From Pseudovibrio sp. Ad37 (GTDB lineage Bacteria > Pseudomonadota > Alphaproteobacteria > Rhizobiales > Stappiaceae): 64,000 bases of DNA. Positions 26,340 to 34,314 of this stretch are shown piece after piece. The position numbers were made by a program, and so were the translations under genes. Position 1 is the first letter of the stretch, and each line of letters starts with the position of its first letter. A model generated the notes under the pieces. It was not told the DNA's origin, searched no databases, and saw only the letters and a program-made list of their open reading frames with translations. The stretch spans positions 38,104-102,103 of the forward strand of contig NZ_LMCF01000224.1 of the NCBI RefSeq assembly GCF_001623075.1, in the 5' to 3' direction.

Positions 26340-27413
26340 CTAGTTCTTCTTGTTTTTCCAGTCTTCGATCAACTCATAAGAGTAGTCGTCGGCTGTCCAA
26401 ACATATTCAGGAGTATTGAAGCTGTCGCCAGACAAGGTCTTCAGAAACGCGACCAGATTGGCCTTTTCGCTGTTCTTCAGATTGAGAGGCTTCAGACGTG
26501 AGTCTTTGTTGACATCATCACCGCCACCCTGGTTGTAGAATTCTACAACATCTTCAAGTGTCGCCAGCATGCCGTTGTGCATGTAAGGCGCAGTGTATGT
26601 CAGCTCACGAAGAGTTGGGGTCAGGAAGGAACGCTTGTTCTCTTCTTTATGATCCCGGATGAATGCACCCTGGTCTTCACGCAGGTTCATGTAGTTGTTA
26701 ACGCCCATGAACTTCGCGTAAGTCACATAGGTGATGTGACGCAGTGGATCAGACCAGATATCAGGGTTGTTAGGAACACCGATATTGTGTGGCTGATCAT
26801 CTGTGAAGCGGTTGCCGGTGTGACAGGAAGAACATCCTGCTTTGCCCATAAAGAGTTCATAACCGCGTCGTTCAGAAACGGTCAGCTCACCACGGTCAAA
26901 CGCGGAACCTTGAGATGTAATGGATTTAAGAAATGCTTCTAAAGCACCACGAGCACCACCGTTAGATGGTTCGCCCTTACCCGCAGCTTCAAACATTTCA
27001 ACGTAAACAGGATCTTGCTTCATGCGTTCCTGCATGATGCGCATATCCATGTTCATGATGTAGGTCTCTGTGATCATACCACGAGAGACATCGTTCAGGT
27101 TTGTACCTAAACGGCCATCATGCATCCAGGCTGCCCGGTGTCCGACATTCGCCAGTGTTGGCGTATTACGGAAACCTTCTGTACCTGTATATGCAGTAGA
27201 AAGCTTTTCGCCGTCTGTGAACCCCTTAGCTGGATCATGACATGTTGAACAGCTAAGGTTAGTGTCACCAGACAAACGGCTATCATAAAATAAGCGTTTT
27301 CCCAGTTCTACAAGAGCAGGTTTCTGCTCTATCTTTGCAACAGGCCCTAAATCTGTTGCGAATGCCGCAGTGCTTGTCATCAAAGCAATCGACATACTGA
27401 CGAGAAGGCGCAT
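26340..27413 (-). CDS. Di-haem cytochrome c peroxidase of the idr operon (first)
   Basis: The 357-residue exported protein (signal peptide LLVSMSIALMTSTAAFA) has two haem c sites, CSTCH in LFYDSRLSGDTNLSCSTCH (about residue 57) and CSSCH (about 198), and the peroxidase C-terminus LRELTYTAPYMHNGML followed by TLEDVVEFYNQGGGDD. It shares many blocks with the 380-residue protein next to it, so the two arose by duplication. It is the first gene of the four-gene operon, starting 103 bases from a near-perfect FNR box. A role in detoxifying by-products of iodate reduction is inferred from context. Confidence 0.85.
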   Translation of the reverse strand: MRLLVSMSIALMTSTAAFATDLGPVAKIEQKPALVELGKRLFYDSRLSGDTNLSCSTCHDPAKGFTDGEKLSTAYTGTEGFRNTPTLANVGHRAAWMHDGRLGTNLNDVSRGMITETYIMNMDMRIMQERMKQDPVYVEMFEAAGKGEPSNGGARGALEAFLKSITSQGSAFDRGELTVSERRGYELFMGKAGCSSCHTGNRFTDDQPHNIGVPNNPDIWSDPLRHITYVTYAKFMGVNNYMNLREDQGAFIRDHKEENKRSFLTPTLRELTYTAPYMHNGMLATLEDVVEFYNQGGGDDVNKDSRLKPLNLKNSEKANLVAFLKTLSGDSFNTPEYVWTADDYSYELIEDWKNKKN

Positions 27414-27515
27414 TGTTACCCCCAGTTTGGCTGGGATGATACTAACAAGATTCGTTGTCAGGCAGCATCGATCCCCGAATACGCATTATTTCTGCATGGA
27501 GCTGAACTGTTTTCA

Positions 27516-27529
27516 TTGATTGCAATCAG
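27516..27529. promoter_or_regulatory. FNR/Anr-type box for the idr operon
   Basis: TTGAT-TGCA-ATCAG matches nine of the ten defined positions of the FNR consensus TTGAT-N4-ATCAA. Its centre lies about 110 bases upstream of the first operon gene (minus strand), which suits a class II activator site near -41 with a leader of about 70 bases. Confidence 0.7.
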
Positions 27530-27614
27530 TAGTTGGATTTAGGAGTTCTAAAGAATGATATTTTTTCACTCTCATCCGGTAACAAAATATTGAATAAAAG
27601 TAATCCTTAGAATA

Positions 27615-27628
27615 TTGATTTATATCAA
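27615..27628. promoter_or_regulatory. Perfect FNR/Anr-type box in front of the FNR-like gene
   Basis: TTGAT-TTAT-ATCAA is an exact match to the FNR consensus. It is centred about 65 bases before the regulator's ATG, a place suited to autoregulation or to activation by a second FNR protein. Confidence 0.8.
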
Positions 27629-27686
27629 TGTCCTTGACTACAGGGGACTTTACGCCAAATCACGTAATAAGCGGGGAGCTTAACGC

Positions 27687-28454
27687 ATGTCGGGGACAAC
27701 CCCTCCAAAGATAGCGTCATCACCTGACCATCTTTCGTTTGAATGTGTTCAGGAATCCTGCGGTTTTAAGGGCGAGGAATGCCTCTGTCGCCCGATGCAT
27801 CATCATTTCGAAAAAGCAGAATTACGTGCCGCCAGAACCATCGAGCTGAACGAAGGTGATCAACTGGCGCCAGAAGACTTTCCGGAACCTGTTGTTTTCG
27901 CAGTTCTCAATGGTGTGATCGCTGTTGAGAGCCACTTAAGTGACGGACGCCGCTCCCTACTCACGCTTCGCTTCCCAGGTGAGTATCTGGACATGAACCG
28001 TGCAGACCGTCACGCATCTGGTGAAGTCGTCGCTCTTGCGCCAACTTCCGTGAAGCTGGTTCCACGCAATGTCTTCGAAGAGTTGTTGTTGCTGGACTCC
28101 AACCTGCGCCGCATCTACTGGCGCCGCGCGACTGATATCATGCACCAGCAGTTCGACCATTCTTCTGATCTGGGCAAGAAAACCCCAACAGAGCGTATGG
28201 CCTCCTTTATCTTTGAGCTACGCAACCGCATGAGCATTCCACGCTTTGTGGAAGAGTTCACTCTGCCAATCTCCAGGCAATCCATTGCGGATTATCTTGG
28301 CCTGCGCGCTGAGACCGTAAGCCGTGTTCTGAAGAGTTTGGAGAAGGAAGGCGCTGTAAAGCTCATCGGCAAGCACAAGATTGCCGTTCTGGACTTCAAA
28401 GGCCTGCGCAAAATCGCAAATGGTGCACGTCCGCGCCTGTCAAACCATCGCTGA
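27687..28454 (+). CDS. FNR/Crp-family regulator with four N-terminal cysteines
   Basis: The 255-residue protein has a cyclic-nucleotide-binding-like beta roll (about 45-150) and a C-terminal winged helix (SRQSIADYLGLRAETVSRVLKSL, given in two parts: SRQSIADYLGLRAETVSR then VLKSLEKEG). The recognition helix has E-T-V-S-R, the E..SR pattern that reads TTGAT half-sites. Four Cys at 20, 25, 32 and 34 could hold an oxygen-sensing [4Fe-4S] cluster, but the spacing differs from E. coli FNR and there is no Cys in the central region to supply the usual fourth ligand. It is divergent from the iodate-reductase-like operon, with two FNR boxes in between, so it is the likely regulator of that operon under low oxygen. 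Confidence 0.85.
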   Translation: MSGTTPPKIASSPDHLSFECVQESCGFKGEECLCRPMHHHFEKAELRAARTIELNEGDQLAPEDFPEPVVFAVLNGVIAVESHLSDGRRSLLTLRFPGEYLDMNRADRHASGEVVALAPTSVKLVPRNVFEELLLLDSNLRRIYWRRATDIMHQQFDHSSDLGKKTPTERMASFIFELRNRMSIPRFVEEFTLPISRQSIADYLGLRAETVSRVLKSLEKEGAVKLIGKHKIAVLDFKGLRKIANGARPRLSNHR

Positions 28455-28472
28455 TCTGATCGCGCGACTTTA

Positions 28473-28498
28473 AGAGCTGGTCACAACGCCAGCTCTTC
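28473..28498. terminator. Convergent terminator
   Basis: AAGAGCTGG (28473-28481) pairs exactly with CCAGCTCTT (28490-28498). It lies between the FNR-like gene and the convergent ABC membrane protein gene. The T-run is short on both strands. Confidence 0.65.
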
Positions 28499-28507
28499 CC
28501 ACCCTGC

Positions 28508-29365
28508 TTACTCTTCTTCTACATTATTTATACGCGCAGTGATCTCATTCAGGCGTGTCAGGCTTTGCATCGTCATGGGCAGCATAATGGCCGCCTCCAC
28601 GAACTCCCACGAGTAAGCCACGATAGAAAAGATCATGCCTGTACTCATGTCGGGTAGCCCAGCCGCCAGGATCAGATTGATCACAATAAACGCAATCTGA
28701 AACAGGAAAATCACGCCATAAACGATGGCTTCCGTGTCAGAAAGACGAACTTCATGCATCCTTAGCGCACGCAGATGCCTCCAGACACCACGCCGACTTC
28801 CTCTCTCAAGCACATGCACCTGGTTCTCTGTCTCTGCATTCAGGGCGGAATTGAGTAAATAAAACCGGTTGTTAAACGCCGAGTAAATAAGCAGCAGCAG
28901 AACGACGACAGTAAACGCCGACGCTGACAGCCACAAATGGAAGCCAGCAAGCACCACCAGAGCGACAATAATCTGGATAACAGCTGAAAGTACTTCAGGT
29001 ACTTCCCCTTCCAGATAGTCCACTAGCTCTCTGCTCATGTTCAGCCGTGCTGCCCGTTTCGAAACCGATTTATTCTGGTGCCTCTGATCCAGTTCCGCCC
29101 CTAAATGAAGCCAGATTGTGCCATAGGCGCGGGTATCATAAATCCGGCGCGCAACCGCGATCACCGTCAGCCCCACAAGGACACCACCCATTACAATGAC
29201 ATTGTCGAATGCCCCTTGAAGCAGGTCATCAATGGCAAACCCGATGAGCAACGGGATCAGTGCCATCAAAAAATTCTCTGCAAGAACACCTGCCCATGTA
29301 AGACAAATCCGATAAGGAAATGTCTTCACAAGGGTAGAGAGTCCAAGATGTCCTTCTAAACGCAT
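28508..29365 (-). CDS. ABC-transporter-like six-helix membrane protein lacking an ATPase domain
   Basis: The protein (about 285 aa from the ATG at 29365, MRLEGHLGLS) has the six membrane helices of an ABC exporter transmembrane domain: WAGVLAENFLMALIPLLIGFA, VIVMGGVLVGLTVIAVA, VLSAVIQIIVALVVLAGF, SAFTVVVLLLLIYSAF, VIYGVIFLFQIAFIVINLIL and the last near MIFSIVAYSWEF. It ends right after the last helix with no nucleotide-binding domain, and no ATPase gene is next to it. A family of stand-alone six-TM ABC-like proteins exists; its job is unknown. The frame is open to 29428 but that extension has no family-like residues. Confidence 0.7.
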   Translation of the reverse strand: MRLEGHLGLSTLVKTFPYRICLTWAGVLAENFLMALIPLLIGFAIDDLLQGAFDNVIVMGGVLVGLTVIAVARRIYDTRAYGTIWLHLGAELDQRHQNKSVSKRAARLNMSRELVDYLEGEVPEVLSAVIQIIVALVVLAGFHLWLSASAFTVVVLLLLIYSAFNNRFYLLNSALNAETENQVHVLERGSRRGVWRHLRALRMHEVRLSDTEAIVYGVIFLFQIAFIVINLILAAGLPDMSTGMIFSIVAYSWEFVEAAIMLPMTMQSLTRLNEITARINNVEEE

Positions 29366-29446
29366 GATGCCCTCAACACACAAACAATAGATTGTCATTT
29401 CAGATAATTTATTATCACACGGTGTCAAGGCCTGCTCATTCGGCAG

Positions 29447-30595
29447 TTAAGCAACCACCTCTTCAACACCAACCAATTCAAAGGACCCAATCGGCGTCTC
29501 AACTCCGTTCAGCAACACTGCCAGCCGATGTTCTCCCTCATAATACCGACGTGTTGTGATTGGCCGAATGCTGTGTTTGCCTGAAACACGCAGCGTCTGC
29601 CCAGCGCTCAACTCGCCTCTCCGCCACTTGAACACCTTTGGGGCCAGATTCCCGTTCGCTTTGCGATGGTAGATGACAAAGTCCAGCATAAACGGAACTG
29701 CCGTCTCAGAGGCATTGCTTATCTCCGCAGAAAAGGTCAGTCCTGATCCATAGACCACCCGATCAGTATCCAACACACTGCGCACCACACGCGTATGTTC
29801 TGCATCATATCCAAGCACGGCGAGGCTCGGCAGATGGGCCGCCTTCACATTGCTCCGCAACGCATGCCGCACCAACCGCAATCTACGCTCGGTTGGTTGC
29901 TCGAGCCAGCGCCCACAAACCTCCGCAGTTAAATCAGGGTGATCCTTGGAAATGTCATTCAGATGATTGGCAACAGACCGGCGCACATACTCAGTCTCAT
30001 CATCTTTAAGCTTCTCTAACAATGGCAGGCACTTATCAGGGCTCTCGATAAAGCCCTTCAATCGCTGTCCCCATGGCAACCTTGGCCGTGTTCCCTCAGA
30101 AACAAGCCGCCGCACATGCGCACATTCATCCTCAGCCCACTCAGCAAAAAGCGTCATCGCCTCCTCTTCATAGCGTTCAATAAACGGACGAATAGCAAAC
30201 TCAGCTGAAAAGCGACGCGTCATCTCTTTCATAGCAGCCATCGAGAGCTCAAACTTCTCCAGGCCATAAAGCAGCACGTAATCGGAAAATGGCATTGTGA
30301 CGAAGCCAGAAAGCCCGCTTCCATCATTCTCCCAGACTGGCTCATCCTCCATAGCCAACGGAGCCGAGAGCGTCGCCATCATAACCCGCAGCGCTTCGCT
30401 ATAGTCTTCAGGAAGATAACGGCGCAAGCAACGCGCCAGATGGAGCGAACGCTCTTTCAGCTCCAGTTCACTCAAACCATCCAGAGCTTCAGCTGTGAAA
30501 CCAGAAGCAAGAAATGAGGGATGAACCCCTGCCAAAGCAGAGGCCATCCGTTCAATAGATGCTTGATTGAAAACCTCTTTAAAAGGCTCAGCCAT
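29447..30595 (-). CDS. AlkD-like DNA alkylation repair protein (HEAT fold)
   Basis: The protein (382 aa from the ATG at 30595, MAEPFKEVF) has AlkD-type helical repeats. Landmarks are SALAGVHPSFLASGF (about 20), EFAIRPFIERYEEEAMTLFAEWAEDECAHVRRLVSEGTRPRLPWG (shortened: FAEWAEDECAHVRRLVSEG at about 150) and DETEYVRRSVANHLNDISKDHP (VRRSVANHLNDISKDHP at about 205). A C-terminal beta domain follows (FSAEISNASETAVPF, after about 300). AlkD homologues remove alkylated bases by binding DNA without base flipping. Its start overlaps the stop of the upstream small gene by eight bases, so the two form an operon divergent from a WYL regulator. Substrate specificity is unknown. Confidence 0.8.
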   Translation of the reverse strand: MAEPFKEVFNQASIERMASALAGVHPSFLASGFTAEALDGLSELELKERSLHLARCLRRYLPEDYSEALRVMMATLSAPLAMEDEPVWENDGSGLSGFVTMPFSDYVLLYGLEKFELSMAAMKEMTRRFSAEFAIRPFIERYEEEAMTLFAEWAEDECAHVRRLVSEGTRPRLPWGQRLKGFIESPDKCLPLLEKLKDDETEYVRRSVANHLNDISKDHPDLTAEVCGRWLEQPTERRLRLVRHALRSNVKAAHLPSLAVLGYDAEHTRVVRSVLDTDRVVYGSGLTFSAEISNASETAVPFMLDFVIYHRKANGNLAPKVFKWRRGELSAGQTLRVSGKHSIRPITTRRYYEGEHRLAVLLNGVETPIGSFELVGVEEVVA

Positions 30596-30920
30596 AAGTA
30601 CCCACCACACTAAAGAATTCCATTGCACCAGCTTTGCGCGGCTGATGCTCACGGCTCATATCAATCATAGAAAAGTACGCCTGCCCGGCTTCATGTTGGC
30701 CAGCGGCAACAAAAGCCTTCTCACTTGCACTACTGTGTGCCCAAACAACAATATCAGCATAAGCACCATCTTCATGCTTCACCAAAGAACGGCGCACAAA
30801 CCCTTTATGCTCATTCAAAAACTCCGCTTGAAACCGCTCAGAAGCAGCAACAAGATCACTTTCACTCTTGCCCTCAGCAAGATGAAAAGGCGCAAACTCA
30901 ATCACTTGGTTGGTCATCAT
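30588..30920 (-). CDS. Small dimeric alpha/beta-barrel-like protein
   Basis: The protein (110 aa from the ATG at 30920, MMTNQVIEFAPF) looks like a dimeric ferredoxin-like alpha/beta barrel: beta strand VIEFAPFHLAEG, helix SDLVAASERFQAEFLNE, strand FVRRSLVKHEDGAYADIVVW, helix SASEKAFVAAGQHEAGQAYF. No catalytic residues can be named. AAGGAAAATT precedes the ATG with good spacing, so the longer frame to 30980 is rejected. It is translationally coupled to the AlkD-like gene and divergent from the WYL regulator across a palindromic operator. Confidence 0.6.
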   Translation of the reverse strand: MMTNQVIEFAPFHLAEGKSESDLVAASERFQAEFLNEHKGFVRRSLVKHEDGAYADIVVWAHSSASEKAFVAAGQHEAGQAYFSMIDMSREHQPRKAGAMEFFSVVGTYG

Positions 30921-30956
30921 AATTTTCCTTAAAAATTCGGATGACCTGCTTGTATG

Positions 30957-30968
30957 GACATATATGTC
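30957..30968. promoter_or_regulatory. Palindromic operator candidate
   Basis: GACATATATGTC is a perfect 12-base palindrome in the 69-base gap between the small barrel/AlkD operon and the divergent WYL regulator. A related half-site (AACGTCAT) follows at 30973. It is a likely target of the regulator. Confidence 0.5.
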
Positions 30969-30989
30969 ATTTAACGTCATATTTCTTTT

Positions 30990-31748
30990 ATGAGCAATGA
31001 AAGAAGCCGAGCAACCAGAGCAACAGCCCTAAAACGCCTTGATAGGCTTGAGCAGATTGAAGCGCTGCTCAAATCTGATGAGTGCCCGACAACGCATGAT
31101 CTGGCAAATGAACTCGGGATCTCCCAGAGAACTCTGTTCCGGGATCTGGAATTGCTCCGTGATCGTGGCTTGCCGATTGAGGCTGATAAAGGTCGCGGAG
31201 GCGGCATCCGGCTTCAATCCCGCTGGGGTATCGGTCGGCTTAAGTTGGAATATAAAGAGGCGATAGACCTCCTTATCAGCCTCGCCATCGCAGAAAACAT
31301 GCGCTCCCCTCTCCTGCTCGCCAGCCTGAAGCCGATCCGCCGTAAGCTGATAGCCTCCTTCTCTCCAGAGCTGCGCTCTCGCGTCGATACATTGAAGTCC
31401 CGCATCTGGATTGGCGAAACAGCCTCTCTTTATGTTTTTGGATCTTTTGAGGAATTTGACAGCGAAGCAATAAGTCCGGTCAACGAAGCCTTCTTGATGA
31501 GCAAGTACATCGACATCGAGTACAGCGATCAGAACGGCAAGCTATCCCACCGAACCATCGAGCCGCACTACCTCTTCCTGAGCTACCCTGTTTGGTACAT
31601 CATGGCCTGGGACCACCTTCGCGATGCCGTCCGCACCTTCCGTTTAGACCGCATAAAGTCCGCCCAAATGCACGACAAAAGCTTCACCCCAAAACCCATA
31701 CAACCCTTCATAGACGCCATCGACGGCATAGAACCAACAACGCCTTAA
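30990..31748 (+). CDS. HTH/WYL-domain transcriptional regulator (YafY-like)
   Basis: The 252-residue regulator has an N-terminal HTH_11 winged helix (THDLANELGISQRTLFRDLE, about residues 35-55, then GLPIEADKGRGGGIRL) and a C-terminal WYL domain ending in the signature HYLFLSYPVWYIMAWDHLRD and VRTFRLDRIKSA. WYL proteins sense nucleic-acid fragments or small ligands, and many control DNA damage or stress genes. That agrees with its position divergent from an AlkD-like repair gene. The length is typical. The ATG at 30990 lies 22 bases after the palindrome at 30957. Confidence 0.87.
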   Translation: MSNERSRATRATALKRLDRLEQIEALLKSDECPTTHDLANELGISQRTLFRDLELLRDRGLPIEADKGRGGGIRLQSRWGIGRLKLEYKEAIDLLISLAIAENMRSPLLLASLKPIRRKLIASFSPELRSRVDTLKSRIWIGETASLYVFGSFEEFDSEAISPVNEAFLMSKYIDIEYSDQNGKLSHRTIEPHYLFLSYPVWYIMAWDHLRDAVRTFRLDRIKSAQMHDKSFTPKPIQPFIDAIDGIEPTTP

Positions 31749-31858
31749 GGGCTTTCGCATCTCGTCATCAAAGCTTCAACAAACATTCATAGGCCTGCCA
31801 TGCGGGGCCCCTAACCAGAAAGCACTTAACCGCAAAACTATTCTGACAGGGGATCTTC

Positions 31859-34081
31859 ATGCGCGTTCTTCGCACTTCACTCTTGGGCGGCATTTCCGTT
31901 GCTATGTTGGCAGCTGGTCTTTCTGCTGCAAATGCATCTGAAGCAAAGTTCTTTAAACGCATCGCGACCATGCCAGTTTATGAAACACTGGCGGAAGGTG
32001 TAGACCGCAAATCAGAAACCGTAGCAGAAATCATTGCTGCATCTGAAGACGGCAAAACCCTTGCTTTCACCGATGGTCCTCAGGAAGCAATCGTCTTCCT
32101 TGATGCAACCAACCCAGCACAGTCAAAACCAGCAGGGCGCACTGCACTAGGCGGCGAGCCAACTTCTGTTGCAATCTCAGGCAATTACACGTTCGCAGGC
32201 GTCAACACTTCTGAGAGCTACACCGCACCTTCTGGCTATGTGGCCGTTATCAACACCGCAACAAAACAGATTGATGCGAAGTGCAATGTCAAAGGCCAGC
32301 CAGACTCCGTTGCGGTGTCCAAAGACGGCAAGTTCCTTGCGATCGCCATTGAAAACGAGCGTGACGAAGACCTGAACGATGGCGCTTTGCCGCAGATGCC
32401 CGCAGGTTTCCTCACAATCTTCGATCTGGACCAAAACGGCATGCCGAAAAACTGCGATGCCGTGCGTATCGTGGAAATGACAGGCCTTGCAGCTGAAGGC
32501 GGAGATGATCCGGAACCAGAGTTTGTTTCCATCAACGGCAACAACCAAGCCGTTGTTACACTTCAGGAAAACAACCACCTCGCAATCGTTGACCTCGCTT
32601 CTGGCAAGATCACCAATCACTTCTCTGCTGGTACCGCGACAGCACAAAACGTGCCGGTCAGGAAAGCTCGCGCCTCTGATGCGTCTGGATCAAAGATAGA
32701 TATTCCCCGTGAACCAGATGCTGTGGCCTGGATTGATGATAATCGCTTTGTGACGGCAAATGAGGGGGATTACAAAGGCGGGTCTCGTGGGTTCACCATC
32801 TGGAACAAGGACGGCGCCATCGAGTTTGACAGTGGCAACCAGATGGAACATCTGGGCATGTCGCACGGGCATTACCCGGCCAAGCGTGCGCACAAGAAGG
32901 GCACTGAGCCAGAGGGCGTAACCGTCGGTAAGTTCGGCGGCGAGACCCTGATCTTCGTAAACTCCGAGCGCGGGAACTTCGTAGCAGTTTACCGAGACAC
33001 TGGCTCTGAACCAGAATTCGTGCAGGTCCTGCCAACTCACATTGGCCCAGAAGGCCTGCTGGCAATCCCTTCCCGGAACCTCTTCGTTGTCGCTAACGAA
33101 AAGGACAACGTAAAGGACAAAGTCCGTGCCCATGTCGGCCACTATGAGTTTGGCGCGACCTATGCAGAATACCCGCAGCTGATCTCCAACATCGATCAGG
33201 AAACCAACGCACCAATCGGTTGGGGCGCAATCTCTGGCATGGTGGCAGACAAAACCGACGCCAACAAACTCTATGCCGTCTCCGACAGCTTCTACGACAA
33301 CGCCCGTATCTTTACACTGGACGTTTCCAAACAGCCAGTTGAAATCACAGGCCATATGGATCTGACCGGCGGCACCGCCAAGAGGTACGACCTCGAAGGC
33401 ATCGCCCTGCGCAAAGACGGCGGTTTCTGGTTGGCATCTGAAGGCAACGCAAAAAAGGAAATGGGGCACTTCCTGCTTCAGGCATCTGCAAATGGTGTCA
33501 TCGAAAAAGAGATCAAGCTACCAGAGAGTCTCATCGCTCAAGCAAAACGCTTCTCTCTGGAAGGTGTGACCGAGTTCGAGATGAACGGAAAAACCCTCGT
33601 TGCAGTTGCTGTGCAGCGTGAGTGGAACGACGATCCAAAAGGCATGACCAAGATCGGCATCTACAACCCTGCTGATGAGAGCTGGGGCTTTGTGCACTAC
33701 CCGCTGGATGCACCACGCAGCGCAGCCGGTGGCTGGGTCGGTCTTTCCGAAATCACATCTCTTGGCAACGGCAAGTTCGCAGTCGTAGAGCGTGACAACA
33801 AAGGCGGCAAGGAAGCAGCCATCAAGCAGGTCACTGTGATCTCTCTGGAAGGCATCACCCCTGCCCCACATGGCGTTGAGCTGCCAGTGCTGACCAAGAA
33901 GGTCACTCTCGATCTTCTCCCAGCCATGTCCGCAACCAACGGCTGGACACCGGACAAGGTTGAAGGTCTGGCAATCACCAAAGATGGTCGCATCCTCATC
34001 TCCACCGACAATGATGGCGTGGACGATGCAAACGGCGAAACCCTATTCTTCTCCATGGGTGATGCAACTCAGCTGAACTAG
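31859..34081 (+). CDS. Secreted beta-propeller / phytase-like esterase-like protein
   Basis: The 740-residue protein has a signal peptide (LLGGISVAMLAAGLSAANA). The N-terminal 400 residues form a propeller (PTSVAISGNYTFAGVN, QPDSVAVSKDGKFLAIAIE, EPDAVAWIDDNRFVTANEGDYK, EPEGVTVGKFGGETLIFVNSER) of the 'choice-of-anchor I' or alkaline-phosphatase-related kind. The C-terminal 300 residues match the phytase-like/esterase-like domain (RYDLEGIALRKDGGFWLASEG, FSLEGVTEFEMNGKTLVAV, WTPDKVEGLAITKDGRILIS, TDNDGVDDANGET). The calcium-binding look of TDNDGVDD fits phytase-like propellers. Phosphate-ester hydrolysis in the periplasm is the likely general role. It is followed by a clear terminator. Confidence 0.75.
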   Translation: MRVLRTSLLGGISVAMLAAGLSAANASEAKFFKRIATMPVYETLAEGVDRKSETVAEIIAASEDGKTLAFTDGPQEAIVFLDATNPAQSKPAGRTALGGEPTSVAISGNYTFAGVNTSESYTAPSGYVAVINTATKQIDAKCNVKGQPDSVAVSKDGKFLAIAIENERDEDLNDGALPQMPAGFLTIFDLDQNGMPKNCDAVRIVEMTGLAAEGGDDPEPEFVSINGNNQAVVTLQENNHLAIVDLASGKITNHFSAGTATAQNVPVRKARASDASGSKIDIPREPDAVAWIDDNRFVTANEGDYKGGSRGFTIWNKDGAIEFDSGNQMEHLGMSHGHYPAKRAHKKGTEPEGVTVGKFGGETLIFVNSERGNFVAVYRDTGSEPEFVQVLPTHIGPEGLLAIPSRNLFVVANEKDNVKDKVRAHVGHYEFGATYAEYPQLISNIDQETNAPIGWGAISGMVADKTDANKLYAVSDSFYDNARIFTLDVSKQPVEITGHMDLTGGTAKRYDLEGIALRKDGGFWLASEGNAKKEMGHFLLQASANGVIEKEIKLPESLIAQAKRFSLEGVTEFEMNGKTLVAVAVQREWNDDPKGMTKIGIYNPADESWGFVHYPLDAPRSAAGGWVGLSEITSLGNGKFAVVERDNKGGKEAAIKQVTVISLEGITPAPHGVELPVLTKKVTLDLLPAMSATNGWTPDKVEGLAITKDGRILISTDNDGVDDANGETLFFSMGDATQLN

Positions 34082-34102
34082 CCGATTGAAATTTAAGAGA
34101 CA

Positions 34103-34136
34103 ACAAAGCCCGGTCGAGCAATCTGCCGGGCTTTGT
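34103..34136 (+). terminator. Terminator of the phytase-like gene
   Basis: CAAAGCCCGG (34104-34113), loop TCGAGCAATCTG, CCGGGCTTTG (34126-34135). A perfect ten-base stem 22 bases after the stop codon; the following T-run is weak. Confidence 0.75.
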
Positions 34137-34314
34137 GCTGTCTCAAGGCAACAGCGCAAAGCTGACGACGCTACGACGCAACTCAGAGCCAGTAGATATT
34201 ACTACCTACAAACAATCTATACGTGCTGTATCAAACAATACAGCCATCAACTAAACTAAATCACAACAATACAACCACCAATTAATATTGATTCTCAATA
34301 AACACGGTGGCCTT

